DNA of 64,000 bases from Roseateles sp. DAIF2 (GTDB taxonomy: Bacteria; Pseudomonadota; Gammaproteobacteria; Burkholderiales; Burkholderiaceae_C). The notes under the pieces were generated by a model. It was not told the origin of the DNA, made no database searches, and worked only from the letters and a program-made list of their open reading frames with translations. Where the stretch lies: contig NZ_CP049919.1 of assembly GCF_015624425.1 (NCBI RefSeq), positions 3,472,001 through 3,536,000 of the forward strand. Direction: 5' to 3'. The position numbers and the translations under genes were made by a program. This document shows, one piece after another, positions 38,004 through 50,793 of this stretch. The stretch's first letter is position 1. Each line of letters starts with the position of its first letter.

Positions 38004-38036
38004 CAAAGCCCTCGCCCGAGGGCTTTGTTCATTTTG
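38004..38036 (+). terminator. Intrinsic terminator after suhB
   Basis: CAAAGCCCTC (38004-38013) pairs perfectly with GAGGGCTTTG (38018-38027) around GCCC and is followed by TTCATTTTG. It lies 26 bp after the suhB stop and ends 10 bp before the mutS start, so the mutS promoter must lie within or before it. Confidence 0.88.
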
Positions 38037-38045
38037 ACCCCGCCC

Positions 38046-40654
38046 ATGACCTCAGCAGCCCCTTCAGCAGCCGACTCCCAGGATTTCAGCGCCCACACCC
38101 CGGTGATGCAGCAGTACTTCCGGCTGAAGACCCAGCACCCGGACGTGCTGGTGTTCTTCCGGATGGGGGACTTCTACGAGGTGTTCTACGACGATGCCCG
38201 CAAGTGCAACGCGCTGCTGGACATCACGCTGACCACGCGCGGCCAGAGCGGCGGCGAGCCGGTGGTGATGGCGGGCGTGCCGGCGCATGCGCTGGAGAGC
38301 TACCTGGCCAAGCTGATCAAGCTGGGCGAGTCGGTGGCGATCGCCGAGCAGGTGGGCGACGTCGCCACCGCCAAGGGCCCGGTCGAGCGCAAGGTGGTGC
38401 GCGTGGTCACGCCCGGCACGGTCACCGACACCGAGCTGCTGGCCGACAAGCAGGATTCGGTGCTGCTGGCCGTGGTGCAACAGGGCAGGAGCAGCCTGGG
38501 CCTGGCCTGGCTGTCGCTGACCAAGGGCGAGCTGGGCCTGGCCGAATGCAAGGACACCGAGCTGCCTTCCTACCTGGCACGCATGAGCCCGGCCGAGGTG
38601 CTGGTGGACCGCGAGCGCCAGCCGGCTGCGGTGCTGGCGGCGCGGCTGCCGATCACCAACCGCCCCGGCTGGCAGTTCGACACCACGCTGGGCGTGCGCA
38701 AGCTCTGCGAGCAGCTGGGTGTGGCCAGCCTGCAGGGCTTCAATGCCGACCGGCTGGAGGCCGCCCAGGCCGCCGCGGCCGCGCTGCTGGCCTATGCCGA
38801 ACATACCCAGGGCCGGGCGCTGGCCCATGTGAAGAGCCTGCAGGTGCTGCGCGGCGGCGAGCTGCTGGACCTGCCGCCGGCCACCCAGCGCAATCTGGAG
38901 CTGATCCAGACCCTGCGCGGCGAGAGCTCGCCGACCCTGCTGTCGCTGCTGGACAGCTGCCGCACCGGCATGGGCAGCCGCGCGCTGCGCCACTGGCTGC
39001 TGCACCCGCGGCGCGAGCGCGCCGAGGCGCTGGCGCGCCATGACGCACTGGCGGCGCTGATCGCGGCCGGCTACGAGCCGCTGCGCGAGGCGCTGCGCCA
39101 TGTGTCGGACGTCGAGCGCATCGCCGCGCGCATCGCGCTGCGTCAGGTGCGCCCGCGCGAGCTGACCGGCCTGCGCGCCACCCTGCAGACCCTGCCCGAG
39201 CTGCGCGAGACCCTGCCCGGCGGCTCGGCGCTGATCGAGCAGCTGGCCGCCGGCCTGGCCGCCTCACCCCATGTGCGCGAGCTGCTGGAGCGCGCGATCG
39301 CCGACGAGCCGGCCGTGCTGCTGCGCGACGGCGGCGTGATCGCCACCGGCTTCGACGCCGAGCTGGACGAGCTGCGCGGCATCGCACAGAACTGCGACGC
39401 CTTCCTCCTGGACCTGGAGGCGCGCGAGCGCGCCCGCACCGGCATCGCGAACCTGCGCGTGCAGTTCAACAAGGTGCATGGCTTCTATATCGAGGTGACG
39501 CAGGGCCAGGTCGACAAGGTGCCGATGGACTACCAGCGCCGCCAGACCCTGAAGAACGCCGAGCGCTACATCACGCCGGAGCTGAAGACCTTCGAGGACA
39601 AGGCCCTGTCGGCCCAGGAGCGCTCGCTGGCGCGCGAGAAGCTGCTCTACGAGATGGTGATCGACCATCTGGTGGAGGAGCTGCAGCCGCTGACCACCCT
39701 GGGCCGCGCGCTGGCCAGCCTGGACGCGCTGGCCGCGCTGGCCGAACGCGCCGCAACCCTGAACTGGAGCCGGCCCGACTTCGTGGCCCAGCCCTGCATC
39801 GACATCCAGGCCGGCCGCCATCCGGTGGTCGAGATGCGCCTGCGCGAGACCGGCGGTGGCGAGTTCATGGCCAACGACTGCCGGCTCGATGCGCGCACCA
39901 AGCTGCTGGTGATCACCGGCCCGAACATGGGCGGCAAGAGCACCTTCATGCGCCAGGTGGCGCTGATCAGCCTGCTGGCCGCCATCGGCTCCTATGTGCC
40001 GGCCGCCAGCTGCCGGCTCGGGCCGATGGACGCAATCCACACCCGCATCGGCGCGGCCGACGACCTGGCCAATGCGCAGTCGACCTTCATGCTGGAGATG
40101 ACCGAGGCCGCCGCCATCCTGCATGGCGCGACCGACCAGTCCCTGGTGCTGATGGACGAGATCGGCCGCGGCACCTCGACCTTCGACGGCCTGGCCCTGG
40201 CCGGCGCAATCGCCAGCCATCTGCACGACAAAAACCGCGCGTTCACCCTGTTCGCGACCCATTACTTCGAGCTGACCGAGTTCCCGGCCAAGCACCAGCA
40301 GGCGCAGAACCACCATGTCTCGGCGGTGGAGAGCGGCGAGGACATCGTGTTCCTGCACGAGATCCAGCCCGGCCCGGCCAGCCGCAGCTATGGCGTGCAG
40401 GTGGCGCGCCTGGCCGGCATGCCCGGCTCGCTGGTGCGTCAGGCACGTGCGACCCTGGAGGCGCTGGAGGCCAAGGCCAGCGAGGGCGAGGCGCAGATCG
40501 ACCTGTTCGCGCCGCCGCCCGAGCCGGTCGCGCTGGCCTCCGCCGATTTCGCCCATCCGGCGCTGGACGCGCTGGCCGAGCTGGACCCGGACTCGATGAG
40601 CCCGCGCGAGGCGCTGGAGGCGCTGTACCAGCTGAAGAAGCTCGGCCGCTCCTC

Positions 40655-40658
<4 letters not shown>
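38046..40658 (+). CDS. mutS: DNA mismatch repair protein MutS
   Basis: MutS recognises mismatches and starts repair with MutL. The 870-residue protein starts at the ATG at 38046; the frame is open into suhB but only as a shadow. The mismatch-reading F-x-E is at 43-45 (MGDFYEVF). The C-terminal ATPase has Walker [14 protein letters not shown], Walker [17 protein letters not shown] and the HYFELTEF segment. The end ([11 protein letters not shown]) fits the dimer/tetramer tail. It overlaps the hydrolase start by ATGA. Confidence 0.97.
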
Positions 40659-43197
<2,539 letters not shown>

Positions 43198-43210
43198 AGG
43201 AGCCCCTGCC

Positions 43211-44068
43211 ATGAAGCTGTGCGATTTTGAGGTCGGCATCGACCGCCCCTTCTTCCTGATCGCTGGCACCTGCTCGATCGAGGGCCTGGAGATGAGCATG
43301 GAAGTGGCAGGCCGGCTCAAGGAGGCCTGCTCGGCCCTGGGCATCCCGCTGATCTACAAGGGCTCCTTCGACAAGGCCAACCGCTCGTCGGGCAGCACCA
43401 AGCGCGGCGTCGGCATGGACGCCGGCCTCAAGATCCTCGACGAGGTGCGTCGCCAGCTGGGCCTGCCCATCCTGACCGATGTGCATGACGAAGCCCAGGT
43501 GGCCGATGTGGCCGCCGTGGTCGACGTGCTGCAGACCCCGGCCTTCCTGTGCCGCCAGACCGATTTCATCCGCGCGGTGGCCAAGTCGGGCAAGCCGGTG
43601 AACATCAAGAAGGGCCAGTTCCTCGCGCCCTGGGACATGAAGAACGTCATCGACAAGGCGCGCGACGCGGCCCGCGAAGCCGGCCTGTCGGAGGACCGCT
43701 TCCTGGCCTGCGAGCGTGGCGTGAGCTTCGGCTACAACAACCTCGTGGCCGATATGAGCAGCCTGGCAGAGATGCGCAAATCCGGCGCGCCGGTGGTGTT
43801 CGACGTGACCCACTCGGTGCAGAAGCCCGGTGGTCAGGGCACCAGCAGCGGTGGCGCCCGCGAGATGGTGCCGGTGCTGGCACGCGCCGGCGTGGGCGCC
43901 GGCGTGGCCGGCCTGTTCATGGAAACCCATCCGCGCCCGGCAGAGGCCTGGTCCGATGGACCCAACGCCGTGCCGCTGCAGCATATGCGGACCTTGCTGG
44001 AGCAGCTGGTCGCGCTGGACCGCGTGGTCAAGACCCAGCCGCTGCTCGAGAACGATTTTTCCTGCTGA
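43211..44068 (+). CDS. kdsA: 3-deoxy-8-phosphooctulonate synthase
   Basis: KdsA condenses arabinose 5-phosphate with phosphoenolpyruvate to KDO-8-phosphate for lipopolysaccharide. The 285-residue TIM barrel has [25 protein letters not shown], the CRQTDF segment and the metal-type marker [15 protein letters not shown]. The ATG has AAGGAGCCC upstream. It lies between pyrG and the DUF1330 gene and shows that the organism makes LPS. Confidence 0.97.
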   Translation: MKLCDFEVGIDRPFFLIAGTCSIEGLEMSMEVAGRLKEACSALGIPLIYKGSFDKANRSSGSTKRGVGMDAGLKILDEVRRQLGLPILTDVHDEAQVADVAAVVDVLQTPAFLCRQTDFIRAVAKSGKPVNIKKGQFLAPWDMKNVIDKARDAAREAGLSEDRFLACERGVSFGYNNLVADMSSLAEMRKSGAPVVFDVTHSVQKPGGQGTSSGGAREMVPVLARAGVGAGVAGLFMETHPRPAEAWSDGPNAVPLQHMRTLLEQLVALDRVVKTQPLLENDFSC

Positions 44069-44110
44069 GCTTAAGCCCCGCCCAATCACAACTCCTGACC
44101 CCCAGCACGC

Positions 44111-44398
44111 ATGAGCGCCTTCATCATTGCCGACGTCACCATCACCGATCCCGAGCAGATGGCCAAGTACCGCGAATGGAGCACCAAGGCCATGCAGGAG
44201 CATGGGGCCGAGGTCCAGGTGCGCGGCGGCGCGATCGAGGTGCTGGAAGGCGACTGGACGCCCAGCCGCCTGGTCCTGCTGAAGTTCGCCGACCACGCGA
44301 CCGCCCGCGCCTTCTACGATTCCCAGACCTATCAGCATGCCAAGACCCTGCGCGCCAACGCCGGCGTGATGCGCATGCTGATCGTCGACGGCGTTTGA
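44111..44398 (+). CDS. DUF1330 domain-containing protein
   Basis: This 95-residue protein is a single dimeric alpha-beta barrel (DUF1330, ferredoxin-like fold). The opening FIIADVTITDPEQMAKYREW and the central WTPSRLVLLKFADHATARAFYDS are family hallmarks. No enzymatic function is established. It is in the conserved pyrG-kdsA-DUF1330-eno order, which suggests a housekeeping link but no specific role. Confidence 0.9.
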   Translation: MSAFIIADVTITDPEQMAKYREWSTKAMQEHGAEVQVRGGAIEVLEGDWTPSRLVLLKFADHATARAFYDSQTYQHAKTLRANAGVMRMLIVDGV

Positions 44399-44482
44399 GC
44401 GCGGCGCCCGCCGCCGCCGCCCCGCACGATTGTTCTGCGCGCGTAACCGTTTGCTGGCACCATGCGCGCCGAACGTAACTGA

Positions 44483-45799
<1,317 letters not shown>

Positions 45800-45800
45800 C

Positions 45801-45839
45801 GATCCCGCCCCGCCCCGCGCGCATGCGGGGCGGCGGATC
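45801..45839. other. GC-rich hairpin between eno and ftsB
   Basis: CCGCCCCGC and GCGGGGCGG pair around GCGCAT, extended by GATC(C)CG/CGGATC with bulges. No T-run follows, so it is not a classic terminator. It begins just after the eno stop and may trim or stabilise the eno mRNA end while letting transcription continue into ftsB. Confidence 0.5.
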
Positions 45840-45875
45840 GTGAAGCCGCGTTGACTCGCGGCTACACTTGCGCGC

Positions 45876-46145
45876 GTGAAACTCCTCGGCCTGATCCTCG
45901 CCGCCTTCCTGCTCGCCATCCAGGCCCAGCTCTGGCTCGGCAAGGGCGGCATCGCGCGCGTGGCCGAACTGAAGTCCGAACTGGCCACCCAGCGCGACGC
46001 CAACGACAAGGCCCGCCAGCGCAATGCGCAGCTCGACGCCGAACTGCGCGACCTGAAGGAGGGCCTGGAGATGGTCGAGGAAAAGGCCCGCTCCGAACTG
46101 GGCATGGTCAAGCCCGACGAGATCTACGTCCAAGTGCGCCGCTGA
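45876..46145 (+). CDS. ftsB: Cell division protein FtsB
   Basis: FtsB is a bitopic divisome protein that forms a coiled coil with FtsL and binds FtsQ. The 89-residue protein has a short cytoplasmic start, a transmembrane helix (about 3-21) and a periplasmic leucine-zipper-like coil (about 28-72) with the family ending EEKARSELGMVKPDEIY. The start is a GTG at 45876, with no ATG available. Linkage to eno is conserved. Confidence 0.93.
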   Translation: MKLLGLILAAFLLAIQAQLWLGKGGIARVAELKSELATQRDANDKARQRNAQLDAELRDLKEGLEMVEEKARSELGMVKPDEIYVQVRR

Positions 46146-46164
46146 GGCCACCGACCGCATTGCG

Positions 46165-46803
46165 ATGGACGACCTGCTGCAGCTGCTGCATCCCCTGTTC
46201 ACGCCGGCCTTCGAGCTGCTGGGCAGCCCGATCACCTGGACCGAGATCCTGGCCTTCGCGCTGGCGGTCTGGATGGTGATCTGCAATATGCGCGTGCATG
46301 TGCTGGCCTGGCCGCTGGCGCTGGCCAGTTCCCTGCTCTACTTTCTGCTGTTCTGGGACGGCAAGCTCTACGGCGAGGCCTCGCTGCAGCTGGTATTCGC
46401 CTCGCTGGCCCTGTGGGGCTGGTGGCAATGGCTGCGCGGCCGCGACGCCAGCGGCCAGAAGCTGCGCGTGCGCCTGATGAGCCCGCGCGCGCGCTGGCTG
46501 GCCCTGGTCGCGGTGCTGGCCGCCTGGCCGCTGCTGGGCCTGCTGCTGGACCGCCAGACCGATTCGCCCCTGCCCTACTGGGACGCCTTCCCCACCGTCG
46601 CCAGCCTGCTGGGCCAATACCTGCTGGGCCGCAAATACCAGGAGAACTGGGGCGTCTGGGTGGTCGTCAACGCGGTCAGCGTCGCGCTGTTCGCCTTCAA
46701 GGGCTACTGGCTCACCGTCGTGCTCTACGCGGTGTTCATCCCGATGTCGGTGGCCGGCTGGCGCGCCTGGCAGCGCCAGCTGCTGCTGCCGGCGCGCGCC
46801 TGA
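46165..46803 (+). CDS. pnuC: Nicotinamide riboside transporter PnuC
   Basis: PnuC facilitates uptake of nicotinamide riboside, which is trapped by phosphorylation inside. The 212-residue inner-membrane protein has about seven hydrophobic segments, with family motifs LALWGWWQWLRG and WDAFPTVASLLGQYLLGRKYQENW. It begins 19 bp after ftsB and overlaps the ATPase gene (TGATG). That partner has the NadR kinase fold, which supports a riboside substrate over thiamine. Confidence 0.9.
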   Translation: MDDLLQLLHPLFTPAFELLGSPITWTEILAFALAVWMVICNMRVHVLAWPLALASSLLYFLLFWDGKLYGEASLQLVFASLALWGWWQWLRGRDASGQKLRVRLMSPRARWLALVAVLAAWPLLGLLLDRQTDSPLPYWDAFPTVASLLGQYLLGRKYQENWGVWVVVNAVSVALFAFKGYWLTVVLYAVFIPMSVAGWRAWQRQLLLPARA

Positions 46804-47489
46804 TGACGATCAAGATCGCGCTGATCGGAGCCGAAAGCACCGGCAAGAGCCGGCTGGCGCTGGAGCTGGCCGAGCGCCTGCGGCAGGACACCGGCCTGCG
46901 CTGCGCGGTGGTGCCCGAGCACCTGCGCAGCTGGTGCGAGACCCGCGGCCGCACGCCGCGCGCCGACGAGCAGGCCGCGATCGCCGCCGAGCAGGCGCGC
47001 CAGATCGAGGAGGCCGCGGCGCAGGGCCATGAGCTCGTGATCTGCGACACCACGCCGCTGATGACCGCCATCTACAGCCAGCTGCTGTTCCGGGACCCGA
47101 GCCTGCTCCCCGCCGCGCTGGACTTCCAGCGCCGCTGCGAGCTGACCCTGCTGACCGCGCTGGACCTGCCCTGGGTGGCCGACGGCCTGCAGCGCGACGG
47201 CCCGCAGGTGCAGCAGCCGGTAGACGCCGCGCTGCGCAGCGCGCTGCTGGGCGCGGGCCTCGGCTGGAGCGGCGTCGGCGGCCGCGAGGGTGCGCGGCTG
47301 GAATCGGCGCTCAACGCGGTGACGCCCCTACTGCTGCGGCGCGGGCGCGGCCAGCGCAGCGGTGGCCTGTTCACCCGGCTGCAGGCGCGTCAGGAGGCGC
47401 TGCCCGAGCAGGCTTGGTTCTGCCAGGACTGCGATGTGCCGGAATGCGAGCATGCGTCGCTGCGGCTGCGAACGCAGCGCGACGCTTGA
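46803..47489 (+). CDS. NadR-like ATPase/ribosylnicotinamide kinase with Cys-rich tail
   Basis: This 228-residue protein resembles the C-terminal kinase domain of NadR, which phosphorylates nicotinamide riboside to NMN. The P-loop is GAESTGKSRLAL, the Walker B-like strand ends in VICDTTPLMTAIYS, and LDLPWVADGLQRDG matches the NadR lid region. No NMN adenylyltransferase or DNA-binding domain is present. A C-terminal tail has Cys207, Cys210, Cys215 and His217 (C-X2-C-X4-C-X-H), a possible zinc site not known in NadR. It overlaps pnuC by one base, a clear functional pair. Confidence 0.8.
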   Translation: MTIKIALIGAESTGKSRLALELAERLRQDTGLRCAVVPEHLRSWCETRGRTPRADEQAAIAAEQARQIEEAAAQGHELVICDTTPLMTAIYSQLLFRDPSLLPAALDFQRRCELTLLTALDLPWVADGLQRDGPQVQQPVDAALRSALLGAGLGWSGVGGREGARLESALNAVTPLLLRRGRGQRSGGLFTRLQARQEALPEQAWFCQDCDVPECEHASLRLRTQRDA

Positions 47490-47499
47490 GACCTTCGCC

Positions 47500-47949
47500 A
47501 TGTCGGCCCGCCCCGCGCTGAGCCTTCGCCGCGCCGACCACGCCGATCTCCCCGGCCTCATCGCCTGCGATGTCTATGCGCAGGCTCAAGAAGCCCGCCG
47601 GCAGGAGCTACAACACTGGGTCGAACAGCAATCCTGCTTCATCGCCCTGGCCGGCAACGAGTCGGCCGGCTTCGTCGTGCTGCAACAGCGCGCCTTTTTC
47701 GGCCACGGATTCATCCCGCTGGTCTGCGTGGCAGAGGGCCATCAGCGCCAGGGCATCGGCCGCTTCCTGCTGGCACAAGCCGAGCGGCTGTGCATCGGCC
47801 CCAAGCTCTTCACCAGCACCAACACCTCCAACATTCGCGCCCAGGGCCTGTTCTCCCGTGCCGGCTTTGTCACCAGCGGCCGGATCGAGAACCTCGATGA
47901 GGCCGATCCGGAGCTCGTCTATTTCAAGGCCATCGACCCGGCGGGCTGA
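47500..47949 (+). CDS. GNAT family N-acetyltransferase
   Basis: This 149-residue protein is a single GNAT domain. The acetyl-CoA pyrophosphate loop is the segment HQRQGIGRFLLAQAERL near residue 85, followed by strand LFTSTNTSNIRAQGLFSRAGFVTSG. The acceptor (protein, amine or small molecule) is not predictable. The ATG at 47500 is 10 bp after the kinase gene, and no strong ribosome site is seen. Confidence 0.85.
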   Translation: MSARPALSLRRADHADLPGLIACDVYAQAQEARRQELQHWVEQQSCFIALAGNESAGFVVLQQRAFFGHGFIPLVCVAEGHQRQGIGRFLLAQAERLCIGPKLFTSTNTSNIRAQGLFSRAGFVTSGRIENLDEADPELVYFKAIDPAG

Positions 47950-47973
47950 GCCGCCCCCCGGTAGTTTCATCCC

Positions 47974-48002
47974 TTGGGCTGCAAACGTTTGCCCGCTATA
48001 GT
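47974..48002 (+). promoter_or_regulatory. Promoter with embedded LacI/PurR-type operator
   Basis: TTGGGC (47974-47979) and TATAGT (47997-48002) are separated by exactly 17 bp, a good sigma-70 promoter. The spacer contains GCAAACGTTTGC (47981-47992), a perfect 12-bp palindrome of the LacI/PurR operator type with a central CG. A bound repressor would cover the promoter. The nucleotidase gene starts 40 bp downstream. Confidence 0.7.
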
Positions 48003-48041
48003 CGCCGGCCATCCGCCGTCTGCATATTTCGGAGCACCACG

Positions 48042-49754
48042 ATGCCGCTGTCGAAGATCCCGAGGCCGTCCGTTTCCACCCTCGCCCTGGCCACCGCCGC
48101 CCTTGTGCTGGCCGGCTGCGCGAGCCAGCAGCCGCCGCAAGCTCCGGCGCCGACCGGCCCGGTCGCGGTCAAGGTGCTGGCGATCAACGATTTCCATGGC
48201 AATCTGAAGCCCGCGGCCGGCGGCATCCGGCTCAAGGGCGAGGACCCAAAGGATCCGAACAAGCTCGTGACGGTCGCGGCCGGCGGCGCCGAGCATCTGC
48301 ATACCGCGGTGGCCGAGCTGCGCCGCGCCAATCCGAACCATATCTTCGTCGCGGCCGGCGACCTGATCGGCGGCAGCCCGCTGCTGTCGGCGCTGTTCCA
48401 TGACGAACCCACGGTCGAATCGCTGGGCCTGATGGGGCTGGATGTGGCCGCGGTCGGCAACCACGAGTTCGACGGCGGCATCGCCGAGCTGCTGCGCAAG
48501 CAGTACGGCGGCTGCCATCCCAAGGAGGGCTGCAAGGGCCCGGCACCGTTCAAGGGCGCGAAGTTCCAGTACCTGGCCGCCAGCACCTGGGATCTGAAGA
48601 CCGGCAAGACCGTGCTGCCGCCCTACTACATCAAGAGCTTCAACGGCATCCCGATGGCCTTCATCGGCCTGACCCTGAAGGGCACGCCGGAGATCGTGAC
48701 CCCGGCCGGCGTCGCGGGCCTGCGCTTCGACGACGAGGCCGAGACCGTCAACAAGCTGGTGCCCGAGCTGAAGGCCAAGGGCATCGAGGCGATCGCGCTG
48801 CTGATCCACGAGGGCGGCCTGCCGACCGGCGGCCCGAACGAATGCCCCGGCATCTCCGGCCCGATCGTCGACATCGTCAAGAAGCTGGACAAGGCGGTGG
48901 ACTTCGTCGTCAGCGGCCACACGCACCGGGCCTACACCTGCCAGATCGACGGCCGCCTGGTCACCAGCGGCGACAAGTACGGCACCCTGATCACCGAGAT
49001 CGACCTGCAGCTCGACCCCAAGACCCGCGACGTGATCTCGAGCCGCGCCAACAATGTGGTGGTGCGCACCGAGCGCTACGCCAAGGACCCGGCCCAGACC
49101 GCGCTGATCAAGGCCTACGAGGACCTGGCCGCGCCGCTGGCGAACCGCGTCATCGGTGCCATCGCCGCGACGGTCTCGCGCGAACCCGATGCGGCCGGCG
49201 CCACCGCGATGGGCCAGCTGGTGGCCGACGCGCAGCTGGCCGCCAGCAGCGCGCCGGACAAAGGCGGCGCGGTGATCGCGCTGATGAACATCGGCGGCGT
49301 GCGCGAGGCGCTGACCCGCCGCGCCAACGGCCAGGTCACCTATGGCGATGTGTTCACGGTCCAGCCCTTCTCGAACAACCTGGTCACCCTGAGCCTGAGC
49401 GGCGACCAGATCCGCCGCCTGCTGGAGCAGCAATGGCGCGACGCCGAGCATGCCCGAGGCCAGATGCTGCAGGTCTCGCGGGGCTTCGCCTACACCTGGG
49501 ACGCCAAGGCGCCGCTGGGTGCGCGGGTCGTGCCGGGCAGCCTCAGCCTGAACGGCCAGCCGCTGGACATGGCCGCCAGCTACCGCGTGACGGTCAACAG
49601 CTTCGTCGCCAGCGGCGGCGATGGCTTCCGCGTCCTCACCGAGGGCAAGAACGCGCTGACCGGCCTGATGGATGTCGACGCGCTGGAGCTCTACATTGCC
49701 GCCAACCCCAATCTGGGCCCGGCGCCGCTGGACCGGGTCAAGCGGGTGAACTGA
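48042..49754 (+). CDS. Exported 5'-nucleotidase/metallophosphatase lipoprotein
   Basis: This 570-residue protein is a UshA-type bifunctional metallophosphatase and 5'-nucleotidase. A lipoprotein signal ends in VLAGC (Cys26). The N-terminal metallophosphoesterase domain has AINDFHGN, AAGDLIGGSP, VGNHEFDGG and SGHTHRAY; the C-terminal 5'-nucleotidase domain (about 360-560) has MNIGGVREALTRR and YTWDAKAPLGARV. It likely hydrolyses extracellular or periplasmic nucleotides to nucleosides, which could include NMN. The LacI-type operator and its place behind pnuC support a role in nucleoside salvage. Confidence 0.92.
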   Translation: MPLSKIPRPSVSTLALATAALVLAGCASQQPPQAPAPTGPVAVKVLAINDFHGNLKPAAGGIRLKGEDPKDPNKLVTVAAGGAEHLHTAVAELRRANPNHIFVAAGDLIGGSPLLSALFHDEPTVESLGLMGLDVAAVGNHEFDGGIAELLRKQYGGCHPKEGCKGPAPFKGAKFQYLAASTWDLKTGKTVLPPYYIKSFNGIPMAFIGLTLKGTPEIVTPAGVAGLRFDDEAETVNKLVPELKAKGIEAIALLIHEGGLPTGGPNECPGISGPIVDIVKKLDKAVDFVVSGHTHRAYTCQIDGRLVTSGDKYGTLITEIDLQLDPKTRDVISSRANNVVVRTERYAKDPAQTALIKAYEDLAAPLANRVIGAIAATVSREPDAAGATAMGQLVADAQLAASSAPDKGGAVIALMNIGGVREALTRRANGQVTYGDVFTVQPFSNNLVTLSLSGDQIRRLLEQQWRDAEHARGQMLQVSRGFAYTWDAKAPLGARVVPGSLSLNGQPLDMAASYRVTVNSFVASGGDGFRVLTEGKNALTGLMDVDALELYIAANPNLGPAPLDRVKRVN

Positions 49755-49778
49755 AGAGCCGCATGGCTCGGCATGAGA

Positions 49779-49804
49779 AAGGGGCGCCGCGGCGCCCCTT
49801 TTTT
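49779..49804. terminator. Intrinsic terminator between nucleotidase gene and hslO
   Basis: AAGGGGCGCC and GGCGCCCCTT form a perfect stem over 49779-49800, with TTTTTT on the plus strand and TTTCTC on the minus strand. It can end both convergent genes. Confidence 0.9.
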
Positions 49805-49811
49805 CTTGTCG

Positions 49812-50780
49812 CTACTGCAGCGTCTCGCTGCCCGGCTGCTGCCGCAGCTCCGCGGTGAACAGCCCGCCGACATCGACCGCGTCGAAGTGGTACTGCAGGC
49901 CGCAGAACTCGCAGCCGACCTCGACCTCGCCGCGCTCCTCGAGCACCGAATCCACCTCCTCGCGGCCCAGGCTTTTCAGCATCTGACCAACGCGTTCGCG
50001 GGAGCAGGTGCAGGAGAACTGCGGCTGCTGCGGCTCGAAACGGCGCACCGTCTCCTCCCAGAACAGGCGGCGCAGGATGGTGTCCGCGTCCAGGCCCAGC
50101 AGTTCCTCCGGCGTCAGGGTGGCGGCCAGCATGCTGATGCGGTTGAAGTCCTCGGACTGGCCGATGCGGTCCTCGTTGCGCTCGGCGGCGGCCGTGCCTT
50201 CGATATTGCCCTCGCCCTTGACCGGCAGGCGCTGGATCAAGAGGCCCGCGGCGATCTCGTCGTTCGCGGCCAGCACCAGCTTGGTATCCAGCTGCTCGGA
50301 CTGCAGCATGTAATGCTCCAGCACCTCGGAGAGCTTTTGCAGCGGCTCGCGCCGGTCGCCATGCAGCGGCACCACGCCCTGGTAGGGCTGCTGGCCCGGG
50401 AACTTGTCCTTCGGGTCCAGGGTGATCGCGCAGCGACCCTGGCCGTGCACGTTCAGCATCGCCTCCAGCCGTGCGCCGGCCGGCACCTCGCCCACCACCT
50501 TGGCGGTGGTGCGAAAGCTCAGGTCGGGCTGCACCTCGGCCACGGCCAGCTTGACCGGCCCGTCGCCCAGCACCTGCAGCACCAGGGCGCCGTTGAACTT
50601 GATGTTCGACTGCATCAGCACGCCCGCCGCGGCCATCTCGCCCAGCAGCTGGCGCACCTCGGCGGGGTAGGCATCGCGCGAGGCACGGCGCTTCAGCACC
50701 TCCTGCCAGCTGCCGGTCAGGCGCACCAGCATGCCGCGCACCGGCAGGCCTTCGAACAGGAATTTGTGCAGTTCACTCAT
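49812..50780 (-). CDS. hslO: Redox-regulated chaperone Hsp33
   Basis: Hsp33 is a holdase activated by oxidation of its zinc centre. The ATG at 50778-50780 (GAGGTT upstream) gives 322 residues starting MSELHKFLFEGLPVRG. The C-terminal redox switch is complete: Cys257-X-Cys259 and Cys290-X2-Cys293 as zinc ligands. The NIEGTAAAERNEDR segment precedes the linker. Length is a little above E. coli (about 292). It starts 13 bp after the carbonic anhydrase gene, so they share a transcript. Confidence 0.94.
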   Translation of the reverse strand: MSELHKFLFEGLPVRGMLVRLTGSWQEVLKRRASRDAYPAEVRQLLGEMAAAGVLMQSNIKFNGALVLQVLGDGPVKLAVAEVQPDLSFRTTAKVVGEVPAGARLEAMLNVHGQGRCAITLDPKDKFPGQQPYQGVVPLHGDRREPLQKLSEVLEHYMLQSEQLDTKLVLAANDEIAAGLLIQRLPVKGEGNIEGTAAAERNEDRIGQSEDFNRISMLAATLTPEELLGLDADTILRRLFWEETVRRFEPQQPQFSCTCSRERVGQMLKSLGREEVDSVLEERGEVEVGCEFCGLQYHFDAVDVGGLFTAELRQQPGSETLQ

Positions 50781-50793
50781 CGGGGATTCAACC

